Origin: an uncultured Erythrobacter sp.
GTDB lineage: Bacteria; Pseudomonadota; Alphaproteobacteria; Sphingomonadales; Sphingomonadaceae
Length of the DNA stretch: 64,000 nt
Reading direction: 5' to 3'
Assembly (NCBI GenBank): GCA_947502815.1
Contig: CANNBH010000001.1
Coordinates: forward strand, 930,001 to 994,000
Under the pieces are notes generated by a model. That model was not told the origin of the DNA, did not search any database, and saw only the letters and a program-made list of their open reading frames with translations. Shown here one piece after another: positions 1-9,200 of this stretch; positions within the stretch are counted from its first letter, which is position 1, and each line of letters starts with the position of its first letter. A program made the translations under genes and the position numbers.

Positions 1-618
1 ATTGTAGATTGGGACCAGTTGCATCCGAATTCGGGTTATCACCCCCAACAACCCCATCGAGGTGCCCACCGCGTCAAAATGGGGGTGGTCCTTATCGATC
101 CATTCGGCCTTTCCCGTCCCATCGACGATCCTAAAGGCGATGGCGTTATCCCACGCATGACGAGTTGAACCTCCCGAAGAACCCGTTGCGGTGAAACCAG
201 CCAAGGTTTGGTGGGTGATCCCGCCCAATGTGTTGACGGCCCAGCCCTTCTCGAAGATCTGCCTCAATAAGCTGTTTTCTTGCGTTGATACGCCAAACGG
301 ATCTTGCGGATCCCAGCCCAGATTTATGCCGGGGCCGGCTTCAATCACACCATTGGCTTCGTCAATCCATGCAAGGTCGCGCATCTGATCAAAGGCCATA
401 TTTACGTTACCCGGCGGCGGCGATTGCTGAAGAGTGCGGTTGGGCGGTGTGCCCTCTTTCGGATCGGAATATATGCTCCACGCGACCGAATGAGTCGCCC
501 CGCGCCCGCGCACTTGCAAAGAATTGGCCCGCGCAAATTGGACAAGGGCGATAACCTCCTCCTCACTTGCTGGATGATAAAACCCGTCGGCGCCGATCGC
601 GATTGGCGGTGTAGTCAT
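1..618 (-). CDS. FAD-binding (PCMH-type) oxidoreductase, lactone-oxidase-like, N-terminal part, cut by window edge
   Basis: The reading frame opens at an ATG (618-616) and runs 206 codons off the left edge without a stop. The translation has the layout of the FAD_binding_4 (vanillyl-alcohol-oxidase/gulonolactone-oxidase) fold. An early PASEEEVIALVQFARA segment is followed by VRGRGATHSV, the pyrophosphate/flavin-attachment region whose His is the covalent FAD anchor in some members. Later NTLGGITHQTLAGFTATGSS and GGSTRHAWDNAI match the second conserved flavin-contact block. Enzymes of this family oxidise sugar lactones or alcohols and reduce O2 or a dehydrogenase acceptor. The substrate-binding C-terminal half is outside the window, so the substrate cannot be named. 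No signal peptide is visible, so a cytoplasmic location is likely. A GGGGGAT ribosome-binding site precedes the ATG. Confidence 0.8.
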   Translation of the reverse strand, partial: MTTPPIAIGADGFYHPASEEEVIALVQFARANSLQVRGRGATHSVAWSIYSDPKEGTPPNRTLQQSPPPGNVNMAFDQMRDLAWIDEANGVIEAGPGINLGWDPQDPFGVSTQENSLLRQIFEKGWAVNTLGGITHQTLAGFTATGSSGGSTRHAWDNAIAFRIVDGTGKAEWIDKDHPHFDAVGTSMGLLGVITRIRMQLVPIYN

Positions 619-1022
619 GATTTTTCTGATCCCCCATCAGTAATTGCCAATAGATCATGGCAAGGGTTTATCGGCGGGGGAAGGGGGCTCGTTACTTTTG
701 AGGCGCTTCTGTCGCATGAACCTGTGCACCGCGAGGGCTAACCGGGCTAACTGAGTGAAGGTATTCGTTCTTTTGGGTGATTATCCTCATTCAAGGTTGC
801 ATAGCTGGTGCAAGCTTGTGACAAAGGAGAAGGGATCGCGGTTTTGGTAAAGAGTCGCAGGCATTATGCGCGTGACTTGACGGGACTATACAAGCGTTGA
901 GCCGGATTGGCCGCTAAGTGTTTGGTGGTTATCGGCTTGCGGTTCCGGATCGCGCAAGACAAGCAAGGCTTGCGTGGAGCCGAAAAAAAAGCAAAGTTAA
1001 GCCATCTCGTGGGGGGTATGGG
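619..1022. promoter_or_regulatory. Divergent intergenic region (404 bp) between the FAD oxidase and the cytochrome operon
   Basis: No convincing gene lies here. The region must carry promoters for the leftward FAD oxidase and the rightward multiheme operon. A short perfect inverted repeat, CTGAT-ccccc-ATCAG (626-640), places the purine-rich Shine-Dalgarno of the FAD oxidase in a hairpin loop. A second short palindrome, GCAAG-g-CTTGC, lies at 963-973. A frame open from a GTG at 918 reads into the cytochrome gene, but that upstream part has no signal-peptide or family character. I cannot assign -35/-10 boxes with confidence. Confidence 0.4.
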
Positions 1023-2417
1023 GTGACAATATCAAAGCCGAATTGGGGGTTTATCGCTTCCTTGCGTAGCAAAAGCGCCGGATTTTTCCGGCTTTTTGCG
1101 GTGCTTGGGCTGATTGCCGTGTATCCTGCTGCTATCGCTTCGGGCAACGGCTCCTTTGAAGGGGTGGCCAGTTGCGCTGGATCAACCTGTCATGGCCGCG
1201 CCGAAGGGAATGGCGCAGTTGTCAGGCAAGATGAGATTGCAACGTGGCAGGAGCCTTCCTCAGTTAGCGGCGCACACAGCCGTGCCTATGCCGTTTTGGC
1301 CGGGCGCCGCGGTCAACAGATCGCCGCCAGCCTGGGTTTGGGGCCGGCCACTCAGGCGCCGGAATGTTTGGGGTGCCACGCGACCTATGCGCCATCGGAG
1401 CAGCGCGGGACCCGTTTTCAATTGAGCGACGGTGTGGGCTGTGAAAGCTGTCACGGCGCGTCGGAAGGGTGGTTGGCCAATCACTACGCGCGACCCGCAA
1501 CCCATGCATCCAATGTTTCAGATGGTTTGACGCCGCTCGAAAACCCTCAGGTTCGCGCCAATGTTTGCCTTGATTGCCATTACGGTTCGGAAAGCACCGG
1601 ACAGTTCGTGACCCACTCCATGATGGCGGCAGGGCATCCAAGGGTCTCGTTTGAGCTAGACCTGTTCAGCGCGTTGCAGCAGCATCACGATGTTGATGAT
1701 GATTACACCGCGCGCAAACGCAAACCCAATGCGGTACGTTTCTGGGCCGTGGGTCAGGCGGAGGCTGTGCGCCGGGCGACGCGGCTTTTTGCGCAGCCCA
1801 AATTTGGCATGGAGGGCGCATTCCCTCAGCTCTATTTTTACGATTGCCACAGCTGCCACCGCGAAATTCAAGATTCCGACCGCCGGCGTTTGACGTTTGA
1901 AGCCAATCCAGAGCGTCCCATTCCGTTTGGCAACCCGCCGTTTAATGATGAGAATATCATCATGTTGTCCGCGGTCGCAGGTGCGTTGGTTCCCGGTCAG
2001 GCTGAAAGCTTCCGCGATGCAAGCCGCACGTTCCACCGCGCGATGGGCGGCGGAAGTCCAGAGGCTGCGCGCGAAGCGGCGGGCATGCTGTCGCAGCGTG
2101 CACGGGCGCTTTCGAATGCGCTGAGCCAGCGGGCCTATATTGATGCCGACGCGTTCCGGGTGATCGAGATTATCGGAGCCAATGCAACGCGCGCGCGCTT
2201 CACCGATTACTCTGGCTCGGTTCAGGCGGTTATGGCGATTGATACGCTGCTCAACGGTTTGGTCAGCAATGGCCGCGTAACGGCTGGGGCCGCAGCAGGC
2301 ATTCGGGCGAATATCAACCGTGCCTATGCCGCTGTTGAAGAGCCCAACAAATACAGCCCCGCCGATTTCCGCACCGCACTCAATTCGGCCACCACCGCCA
2401 TTCGCAGGTTGCGGTAA
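1023..2417 (+). CDS. Pentaheme c-type cytochrome (cytochrome c554-like), periplasmic
   Basis: The 464-residue product starts at a GTG (1023) placed a few bases after a GGGGGGTATGG ribosome-binding site. A longer frame from GTG 918 is open but puts 35 unrelated residues before the signal peptide. The signal peptide spans about residues 17-40 (FFRLFAVLGLIAVYPAAIAS). Five haem sites follow. The first is an unusual CX4CH (CAGSTCH, residues 51-57). The other four are CXXCH: CLGCH 115-119, CESCH 140-144, CLDCH 182-186 and CHSCH 275-279. The first 280 residues resemble cytochrome c554 family proteins; the last 185 are helical and haem-free. It is first in a four-gene operon, with a 2-base gap to the next gene. 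It probably carries electrons in the periplasm between the inner-membrane module and the outer-membrane partners encoded downstream. The specific partners are an inference. Confidence 0.85.
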   Translation: MTISKPNWGFIASLRSKSAGFFRLFAVLGLIAVYPAAIASGNGSFEGVASCAGSTCHGRAEGNGAVVRQDEIATWQEPSSVSGAHSRAYAVLAGRRGQQIAASLGLGPATQAPECLGCHATYAPSEQRGTRFQLSDGVGCESCHGASEGWLANHYARPATHASNVSDGLTPLENPQVRANVCLDCHYGSESTGQFVTHSMMAAGHPRVSFELDLFSALQQHHDVDDDYTARKRKPNAVRFWAVGQAEAVRRATRLFAQPKFGMEGAFPQLYFYDCHSCHREIQDSDRRRLTFEANPERPIPFGNPPFNDENIIMLSAVAGALVPGQAESFRDASRTFHRAMGGGSPEAAREAAGMLSQRARALSNALSQRAYIDADAFRVIEIIGANATRARFTDYSGSVQAVMAIDTLLNGLVSNGRVTAGAAAGIRANINRAYAAVEEPNKYSPADFRTALNSATTAIRRLR

Positions 2418-2419
2418 TT

Positions 2420-4369
2420 ATGGCCGGGGGGTGGAAAAAACTGGTTGGTGCGCCGCTTTTGGTGCTGGCGGCTTGTGGCGGCGGGGATTCCGCGCCTGCG
2501 GGCGGTGGAACCGGTACAGGGCCTTTGACGCCGCCATCGCCTACACCTCCGCCAACAGGCCAGTTGTTTGCATTTCCGGCGGCTGAAAGCCTTTCGGTTT
2601 CAGATGTTGAAACGGTCATCGCGCAGGCAGCTGCGCAAGCGAACGCCCAAGGCGAATCCGCTGTAATTGCGGTGGTTGACCGGCCCGGGAATGTTCTGGC
2701 CGTTTTCAACATGCCTGGCGCGCCAGGCCTTGCCAGCATACCCGGCGCGCCCAACGGGCAAAACATTGATATTCAGGGATTGGATGTTCCAGCAGCGGCG
2801 GCCGCTATCGCAAAGGCGATCACGGGGGCGTATCTATCCAGCGGTGGCAATGCTTTCTCAAGCCGGGTTGCATCGCAGATCGTGCAAGAACATTTCCCGC
2901 CTGCACCCACGACGATTGGGCTAGAAAGCGGGCCGCTTTTCGGTGTGCAGTTCAGCCAACTGCCATGCTCTGACCTGTCATCGCGATTTGACGATGGGAT
3001 GATCGGGCCGCAGCGTTCGCCGCTTGGACTGGCTGCAGATCCCGGAGGCTTTCCGCTTTATAAGAACGGCGTGATTGTTGGCGGTATCGGGGTGATGGCC
3101 GATGGCGTTTATGGGTTAGACCCCAATATTCTCGACGTAGATATTGATGCGGACGAATCCATCGCATTGGCAGGGACTCTTGGGTTCGAAGCGCCGGTTA
3201 GCATTCGTGCCGATCGGATTTCAGCGGACGGCACTTCGCTGCGTTACACCGATGCGACGTATGAAGGCCTTAGCAATGTCGCCGGGGCGAGCTTTGTTGG
3301 CACGGCAGGCACCTTAGCCGCGGTAACCGGATACACCAACGCGGTGGTCCGTGCGGGCACGCCCTACGGCACCGAAGCGTCGGGATTGCGCCCTTCCACT
3401 GCGGCAGAATTTTCCAACCCTGACGCCTATGTTCTTTCCGATGGCGCGGGCACAAACCGTTTTCCCGTTATAGGCGGAACGGATGGCGCGGATATTGGCA
3501 ATCCGATCACTCAAGCCGAAGCGGCGGCCATTTTGGAAGAGGCATTTGCGGTGATGAGCCGCGCGCGCGCTCAGATCCGCCGCCCGCTTGATAGCCGGGC
3601 CCAAGTGTCGATCAGTCTGGTTGACACACGGGGACGCATTCTTGGCATTGTCCGTTCCCCAGACGCGCCAATTTTCGGCACCGATGTGAGTTTGCAAAAG
3701 GCGCGAACGGCGAACTTTTTCTCAGGCGTTTTTGCCGCCAGTGATATGCTGGCCGCTAGCGGTGAGGTGCCTGAATTTGTCCAACGCGTCCGCACATTTT
3801 TGAACGATCCAAACGCGCTAACCGGCGATTTTGCGTTTGCAGATCGATCCGGCGGCAACCTGTCGCGTCCCTATTTCCCGGATGGCGAAGTCGGCACTCC
3901 GCATGGCCCGCTGTCGCGGCCAATCGAACAATTCAATCCGTTCTCCACCGGTATGCAATCGGCGCTGGTTCTAGGGAACTTGGCAGAGCATCTGCAATTT
4001 GTGACTGGCGCGGCGGCGAATGATACCAATCGCGGGTGCTCCACTTTGCCCAATATCGCTGGGCAGGGGACCCGGCTTGATAACGGCATTCAAATCTTCC
4101 CCGGGTCGGTCCCGGTCTATCGCGGCAATCAATTGGTCGGCGGCATCGGCGTTTCTGGTGACGGGATTGATCAAGATGACATGATCAGTTTCCTTGGTTT
4201 GCACAATGCGGGGGTTCGCACCGGTTCGGTCAACAATGCGCCCAACGAAATCCGCGCTGACCGGATCGTGGTAACGGTCAATGGCAGACAAACACGATTG
4301 CGTTATATCAATTGTCCATTTGCGCCGTTCCTAGATGATCCCGCGCAGAATGTGTGTGAGGGCCTGTAA
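2420..4369 (+). CDS. Lipoprotein with two HbpS/GlcG-like domains
   Basis: The product has 649 residues. A type II signal peptide ends in a lipobox (LVLAAC, Cys19), followed by a Gly/Pro-rich linker, so it should be a lipid-anchored periplasmic or outer-membrane protein. Two copies of a GlcG/HbpS-type domain follow. The first, about residues 53-240, has AVIAVVDRPGNVLAVFNMPG and GGFPLYKNGVIVGGIGV. The second, about residues 355-575, has VSISLVDTRGRILGIVRSPD and GSVPVYRGNQLVGGIGVSGD. HbpS members of this family bind haem or aquo-cobalamin; others are of unknown role. There is no CXXCH, so any haem would be non-covalent. It sits 2 bp from the genes on both sides, inside the multihaem operon. I infer a structural or haem-linked accessory of the conduit; no activity can be read from the sequence alone. 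Confidence 0.7.
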   Translation: MAGGWKKLVGAPLLVLAACGGGDSAPAGGGTGTGPLTPPSPTPPPTGQLFAFPAAESLSVSDVETVIAQAAAQANAQGESAVIAVVDRPGNVLAVFNMPGAPGLASIPGAPNGQNIDIQGLDVPAAAAAIAKAITGAYLSSGGNAFSSRVASQIVQEHFPPAPTTIGLESGPLFGVQFSQLPCSDLSSRFDDGMIGPQRSPLGLAADPGGFPLYKNGVIVGGIGVMADGVYGLDPNILDVDIDADESIALAGTLGFEAPVSIRADRISADGTSLRYTDATYEGLSNVAGASFVGTAGTLAAVTGYTNAVVRAGTPYGTEASGLRPSTAAEFSNPDAYVLSDGAGTNRFPVIGGTDGADIGNPITQAEAAAILEEAFAVMSRARAQIRRPLDSRAQVSISLVDTRGRILGIVRSPDAPIFGTDVSLQKARTANFFSGVFAASDMLAASGEVPEFVQRVRTFLNDPNALTGDFAFADRSGGNLSRPYFPDGEVGTPHGPLSRPIEQFNPFSTGMQSALVLGNLAEHLQFVTGAAANDTNRGCSTLPNIAGQGTRLDNGIQIFPGSVPVYRGNQLVGGIGVSGDGIDQDDMISFLGLHNAGVRTGSVNNAPNEIRADRIVVTVNGRQTRLRYINCPFAPFLDDPAQNVCEGL

Positions 4370-4371
4370 CA

Positions 4372-6270
4372 GTGGCGCTTTCGCTTATCCCGCTTGTCGT
4401 TCTGTCCCAGCCCGGCTTGGTTGCCGAGGCAGGCGCGCACGCAGCTCCCCCTGCGGTGGTGCAAAGCGCGGACAGCGGATCGGACAATCAAGATGAGCCA
4501 GAGGGTCTGAACCAGACTGCCAATCCCGATCCCGAACCGTTGGACAGAGATGTTATCGAAGGGCGCGAGCGGCCCGGCTTTAATTCTGAGCTGCCCGATC
4601 CCATTGAGCAGGAAAACGAAGGCGCCATTCGCGCCCCGGCACCGCAGGCATTCTCGCCTGATCAGGTGCCCATTCCTGATCGCTGGCGTTTGATCGAAGG
4701 CCTCGGCATTGTCGAAGAGGATTTGCTCGATCCCTACAATCAAAACACCTACAAAGGTGACCGCCCGATCAATCCGGACAAGGTTCCATGGTTGCCGATC
4801 ACCGGCGATGATTGGTTCTTCGTTGCCAATCTGATCAGCGATACGGTTTACGAACCGCGCACTTTCCCGATCCCTGTGGGCATTCAGACCACGGAAGATC
4901 CAGACCGGCTCGATGTGTTCGGCGACGATTTTTCAACCGTGTTGTCGCAAACATTCATCGCCGGGTTTGCCCTGTTAAAAGGCAGCACTGCATACAAACC
5001 GCCAAGCGTCGAATACCGACTGACCTTTGCCTACAACGTCAATTATGTCGATGTGCCTGAACGCCGCGTTTTGTTTGTGGAACCATCAAAGGGCAGCGAC
5101 CGGCTTGATCATTTCCTCGGCGTTCAAGAAGCGTTCGTGGATTACCACTTCACTTCCCTCGACAATGATCGGTTTGACTTTGTCTCAATTCGCGGCGGCA
5201 TTCAGCCGTTTCAAGCGGATTTCCGCGGGTTTCTGTTTAATGATCAACAGCTTGGCGTCCGCCTGTTCGGCAATCGCGATAACAACCGCGTGCAGTTTAA
5301 TTTGGCTGCATTCTGGCGGCTAGAGAAAGACACGAACAGCGGCTTGAATTCGGTTGTTCAAAGCCCGCGCGATGATTTTGTCTTTATCGCCAATCTCTAT
5401 CGTCAGGATTTCCTGATCCCGGCTCTGACCAGCCAAATCACTCTTGCCTATAATCGCAACCGCGAAGGCGACGATATCGAGATTGATGACAATGGTTTTC
5501 CTGTGCGCCCGGCGCTGCTGGGCGATTTGCGCGGGCGCGATTACGATGTGTTTTACATCGGATACAACGCCGATGGGCGCATCGGCCGGATCAATATTAC
5601 CGCCAGCGCCTATTGGGCTTTGGGTGAAGACAGGAACAATTTCTTCACCGGGATACCAGCCGATATCAACGCGCAATTTGCCGCGGCTGAGTTGAGCTAT
5701 GACCGCGATTGGGCCCGTTTCCGCCTGTCCGGGCTGTATCAAAGCGGTGACAGCGATCCGTATGACAACAAAGAAAATGGCTTTGATGCGATTTTTGAAA
5801 ACCCGGTCTTTGCCGGCGCTGACACATCCTATTGGATCCGCCAGACGATCCCGTTTGCAGGCGGCGGCCGCGCGGTATCGGTGAATGGCCGCAATGGTAT
5901 TTTGAACAATCTGCGCTCTTCCAAAGAGCAAGGCCAATCGAACTTCAACAATCCGGGCCTTTGGCTCGTCGGCGTCGGGGCAGATTTTGATCTAACCCCC
6001 GAAGTCCGCGTGAGCGCGAACGCCAACCATTTGTGGTTCGAAGACACCACAACGCTGGAAAACCTTCGCATCGAAGGGTCTATACCCAGTGACATCGGTT
6101 ACGATCTATCGGCCTCTGCCATCTGGCGGCCGAAAGCCAATCAGAACATTGTATTCCGTTTGTCGGGCGCCACCCTACTTGGTGGTGATGGGTTTCAAGA
6201 CCTGTTCGACAATCGCGGCGATGGCACCGCGTTCTATTCCATTCTTGCAAATGTGACGTTGACCTACTGA
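4372..6270 (+). CDS. Outer-membrane beta-barrel protein, putative porin of the cytochrome operon
   Basis: The product has 632 residues and starts at a GTG two bases after the lipoprotein stop. An N-terminal hydrophobic segment ends near AGAHAAPP and fits a type I signal peptide. An acidic, Pro-rich periplasmic stretch of about 100 residues follows. From about residue 140 the sequence shows alternating hydrophobic and aromatic strands (for example VEYRLTFAYNVNYVDV, RVQFNLAAFWRLEKD, RIGRINITASAYWAL). It ends with NVTLTY, whose terminal aromatic residue is typical of barrels inserted by BamA. The size is close to the roughly 700-residue barrels that sheath multihaem cytochromes in known porin-cytochrome conduits, but I see no recognisable MtrB signature. 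Its stop overlaps the ATG of the decahaem gene (TGATG), so the two are translationally coupled. I infer that it houses or docks that cytochrome. Confidence 0.65.
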   Translation: MALSLIPLVVLSQPGLVAEAGAHAAPPAVVQSADSGSDNQDEPEGLNQTANPDPEPLDRDVIEGRERPGFNSELPDPIEQENEGAIRAPAPQAFSPDQVPIPDRWRLIEGLGIVEEDLLDPYNQNTYKGDRPINPDKVPWLPITGDDWFFVANLISDTVYEPRTFPIPVGIQTTEDPDRLDVFGDDFSTVLSQTFIAGFALLKGSTAYKPPSVEYRLTFAYNVNYVDVPERRVLFVEPSKGSDRLDHFLGVQEAFVDYHFTSLDNDRFDFVSIRGGIQPFQADFRGFLFNDQQLGVRLFGNRDNNRVQFNLAAFWRLEKDTNSGLNSVVQSPRDDFVFIANLYRQDFLIPALTSQITLAYNRNREGDDIEIDDNGFPVRPALLGDLRGRDYDVFYIGYNADGRIGRINITASAYWALGEDRNNFFTGIPADINAQFAAAELSYDRDWARFRLSGLYQSGDSDPYDNKENGFDAIFENPVFAGADTSYWIRQTIPFAGGGRAVSVNGRNGILNNLRSSKEQGQSNFNNPGLWLVGVGADFDLTPEVRVSANANHLWFEDTTTLENLRIEGSIPSDIGYDLSASAIWRPKANQNIVFRLSGATLLGGDGFQDLFDNRGDGTAFYSILANVTLTY

Positions 6271-9200
6271 TGCTCACAACCAGCCGCCTTTCACCCCAAT
6301 ATGCGCTCCTCGCGATCGCTGCGCTCCTGCTGGGGCTCTCTGTCTTTCAGTCCGAAACACAGGCAGCGGACAAGGAAACGCCCACTTACCGCGATTACAG
6401 TCTGGTCATAGCACCGCCTGCGCCCGCGCGTCAGTCTCAGGCGGAAATGGATGCAAAATCGGAAGGCTGCTACACCTGTCACCTGCAAACCGATGCGCCA
6501 ACGATGCACACCACACCTGCGGTTAGGTTGGGTTGCACAGATTGCCATGGCGGCAATGCGAGCGTTCAGGGCAACTCTGACCTTCCGCAGGATCACCCAG
6601 ATTATGTGGCCGCGCGCGACAGCGCACACGTTCTGCCAAAATACCCTGACAGCTGGCATTTTCCGTCGTCGGCCAATCCAGAGCGGTCTTACGCGCTGCT
6701 CAATCAGGAATCGCCAGAATTTGTGAAATTTGTGAACCCTTCAGACTACCGTGTTGCGCGGGAGGCTTGCGGTTCGTGTCATATCCAATCGATCGAAGCG
6801 GCTGAACGTTCGATTATGGCAACTGGCGCGATGCTGTGGGGCGGGGCAACCTATAACAACGGTATCTTGCCGTTCAAAAACTACATGCTGGGTGAAGCCT
6901 ATACCCGCAGCGGCGACCCTGCAGTGATCAGCGGGCAGGCGAACGTAATTTCCTCTCCCGGTGACGGTGAAGACGGCGAATTGACGGATGCGCAGCGCGC
7001 GCGCGGTGTGCTTTCTGAACTGTATCCGCTGCCGACATGGCACGTAATTCCGCCAGCAGATGTGTTCCGCGTGTTTGAACGCGGCGGCCGCACGATCCTT
7101 TCGCAATTCCCAGAGGTTGGCATTCCTAATCCAACCGGTTTGATCCAGCGCCTCGAAGAACCCGGCCGTCCTGACTTGAAACAGTCAAACCGAGGCCCCG
7201 GCACCGGCCTGCGTGTGGCGATCCCTGCGCTTAACATTCACAAGACGCGTCTCAACGATCCTTTCACTTGGTTCATGGGCACCAATGATCAGCCGGGCGA
7301 TTATCGTCATTCGGGCTGTGCGAGCTGCCATGTGATTTACGCCAATGATCGGGAGCCGCGCCATTCCTTGGTCTATGCGCAATATGGCCGCGATGGACAA
7401 ACCATCACCGTCGACCCGACCATCAACACTCAAATGCAGGAAGAGCACGGCTATGACAGCCATAGCGGTGATGACAGCGCGGGCGGCCATGGCGGCCTTA
7501 GACAGCCGGGCGAAAGCTATGATGATCACAACGGCGATGGCCACGGCGAAGCGCCAGTGCGCGAATCCGGCCACCCTTTGCAGCATGTATTCACCCGCTC
7601 AATCCCAACCTCTCAGTGCATGTCGTGCCACATGCACCAGCCCAATATCTTTCTGAATTCTTACCTCGGCTACACGATGTGGGATTACGAAAGTGACGCG
7701 CCATTTATGTGGCCCGGACCAGAGAACACGACCCCGCGTCCAGAGGGTATGAGCGACGAGGAATACGAAGAGTTTTACCAAACGCAGCGCTTCCCAACGG
7801 CCGAAGAAGTGCGGGCAATCCTTGACCGCAATCCCGAAGCCGCTGCGGCAAAGGGCCTTTGGGGCGATTTGGATTTTCTGCGCAATGTCTATGACCTCAA
7901 TTCTGAGTTAGAGCACACGCAGTTCGCGGATTATCATGGCCATGGCTGGAATTTCCGCGCCATTTTCAAACGCGACCGCGATGGCAATATGTTGGATGCA
8001 GAGGGCGAAATTCTGCGCCCATCCGAGGCTGGCGACACTCCAGAGGAAGCCGCCTATCACGACGAACGTTGGCGCCAGCGTTGGCGCCGCGATGGTGAAG
8101 GGCAATTTGTTGAGCCTGGCACCAATCCGGGCGAATCCGTCCATATGATGAGCATCCACGCCGAGATTGGGATGCAATGCGTGGATTGCCACTTTGAGCA
8201 AGACACGCACGGCAATGGCCTGATTTATGGCGAGGTCGCCAATGCGATCGAGATTGGTTGTAAGGATTGTCACGGCACCGCCGATGAATATCCGACCTTG
8301 CGCACGAGCGGCCCAGCTGCTCCTCCAGAAGGTCACAACCTTGCCTTGCTGCGCAACCCAGATGGTCAGCGCCGCTTTGAATGGATGGAAAATGAAGAGG
8401 GCCGCCGCGTTCTGATCCAGCGTTCGCTTGTTGATCCTGAACTGCAGTGGGAAATGAGCCTTGTTCGCGACTCTGTCGATCCGGCGACGCCGGTCTTCAA
8501 TGCCCGCGCCGCGCGGTCGAAATTGATGAGCCGCTACGGCGCAGAAACCGGCAATTTCGAATTCGGCACTGGAATCGAAGAAAGCGACCGCGCGCACCAA
8601 GATGAAGAGATGGCGTGCTTTACGTGCCACCTTTCTTGGACGACATCGTGCGGCGGTTGCCACCTGCCTATTGAAGCAAACTGGAAAACCAAATCGCATC
8701 GCTATGAAGGTGGATCGACGCGAAACTTTGCCAGTTACAACCCTCAGGTTGCGCGCGATCAGATGTTCCAACTGGGCGTGCACCAAACGACCAAGGGCAA
8801 TCAAACCGCGCCGGTTCGGTCATCGTCGGCGCTGGTTCTGTCCTCGACCAATATCAACCGCGAACGCATCTATGTGCAGCAGCCGCCGATCTCTGCGATC
8901 GGTTTTTCAAGCCAAGCGTTCGCGCCGCACTTCCCGCACACCGTTCGTTTGAATGAGACAAAGACCTGCACCGATTGTCACCTGTCCGAAGAGGAAGACA
9001 ACAATGCGATCATGTCGCAATTGCTTTTGCTCGGCACGAATTACGTCAACTTTGTCGGCATGCATGCATGGACCGGCCTTGAAGGCGGTCTGACCGCAGT
9101 TCGCGTGACGGAATATGATGAGCCGCAGGCTGTGATCGGCTCATACCTGCATCGTTACTCCACGCCCGATTATTGGCAGATGCATGTTGAAGACAATGGC

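Noticed and set aside
304..741. Plus-strand frame of 145 residues near the left edge
   Set aside because: It overlaps the leftward FAD-oxidase frame, which has recognisable flavin motifs and no stop over 206 codons.
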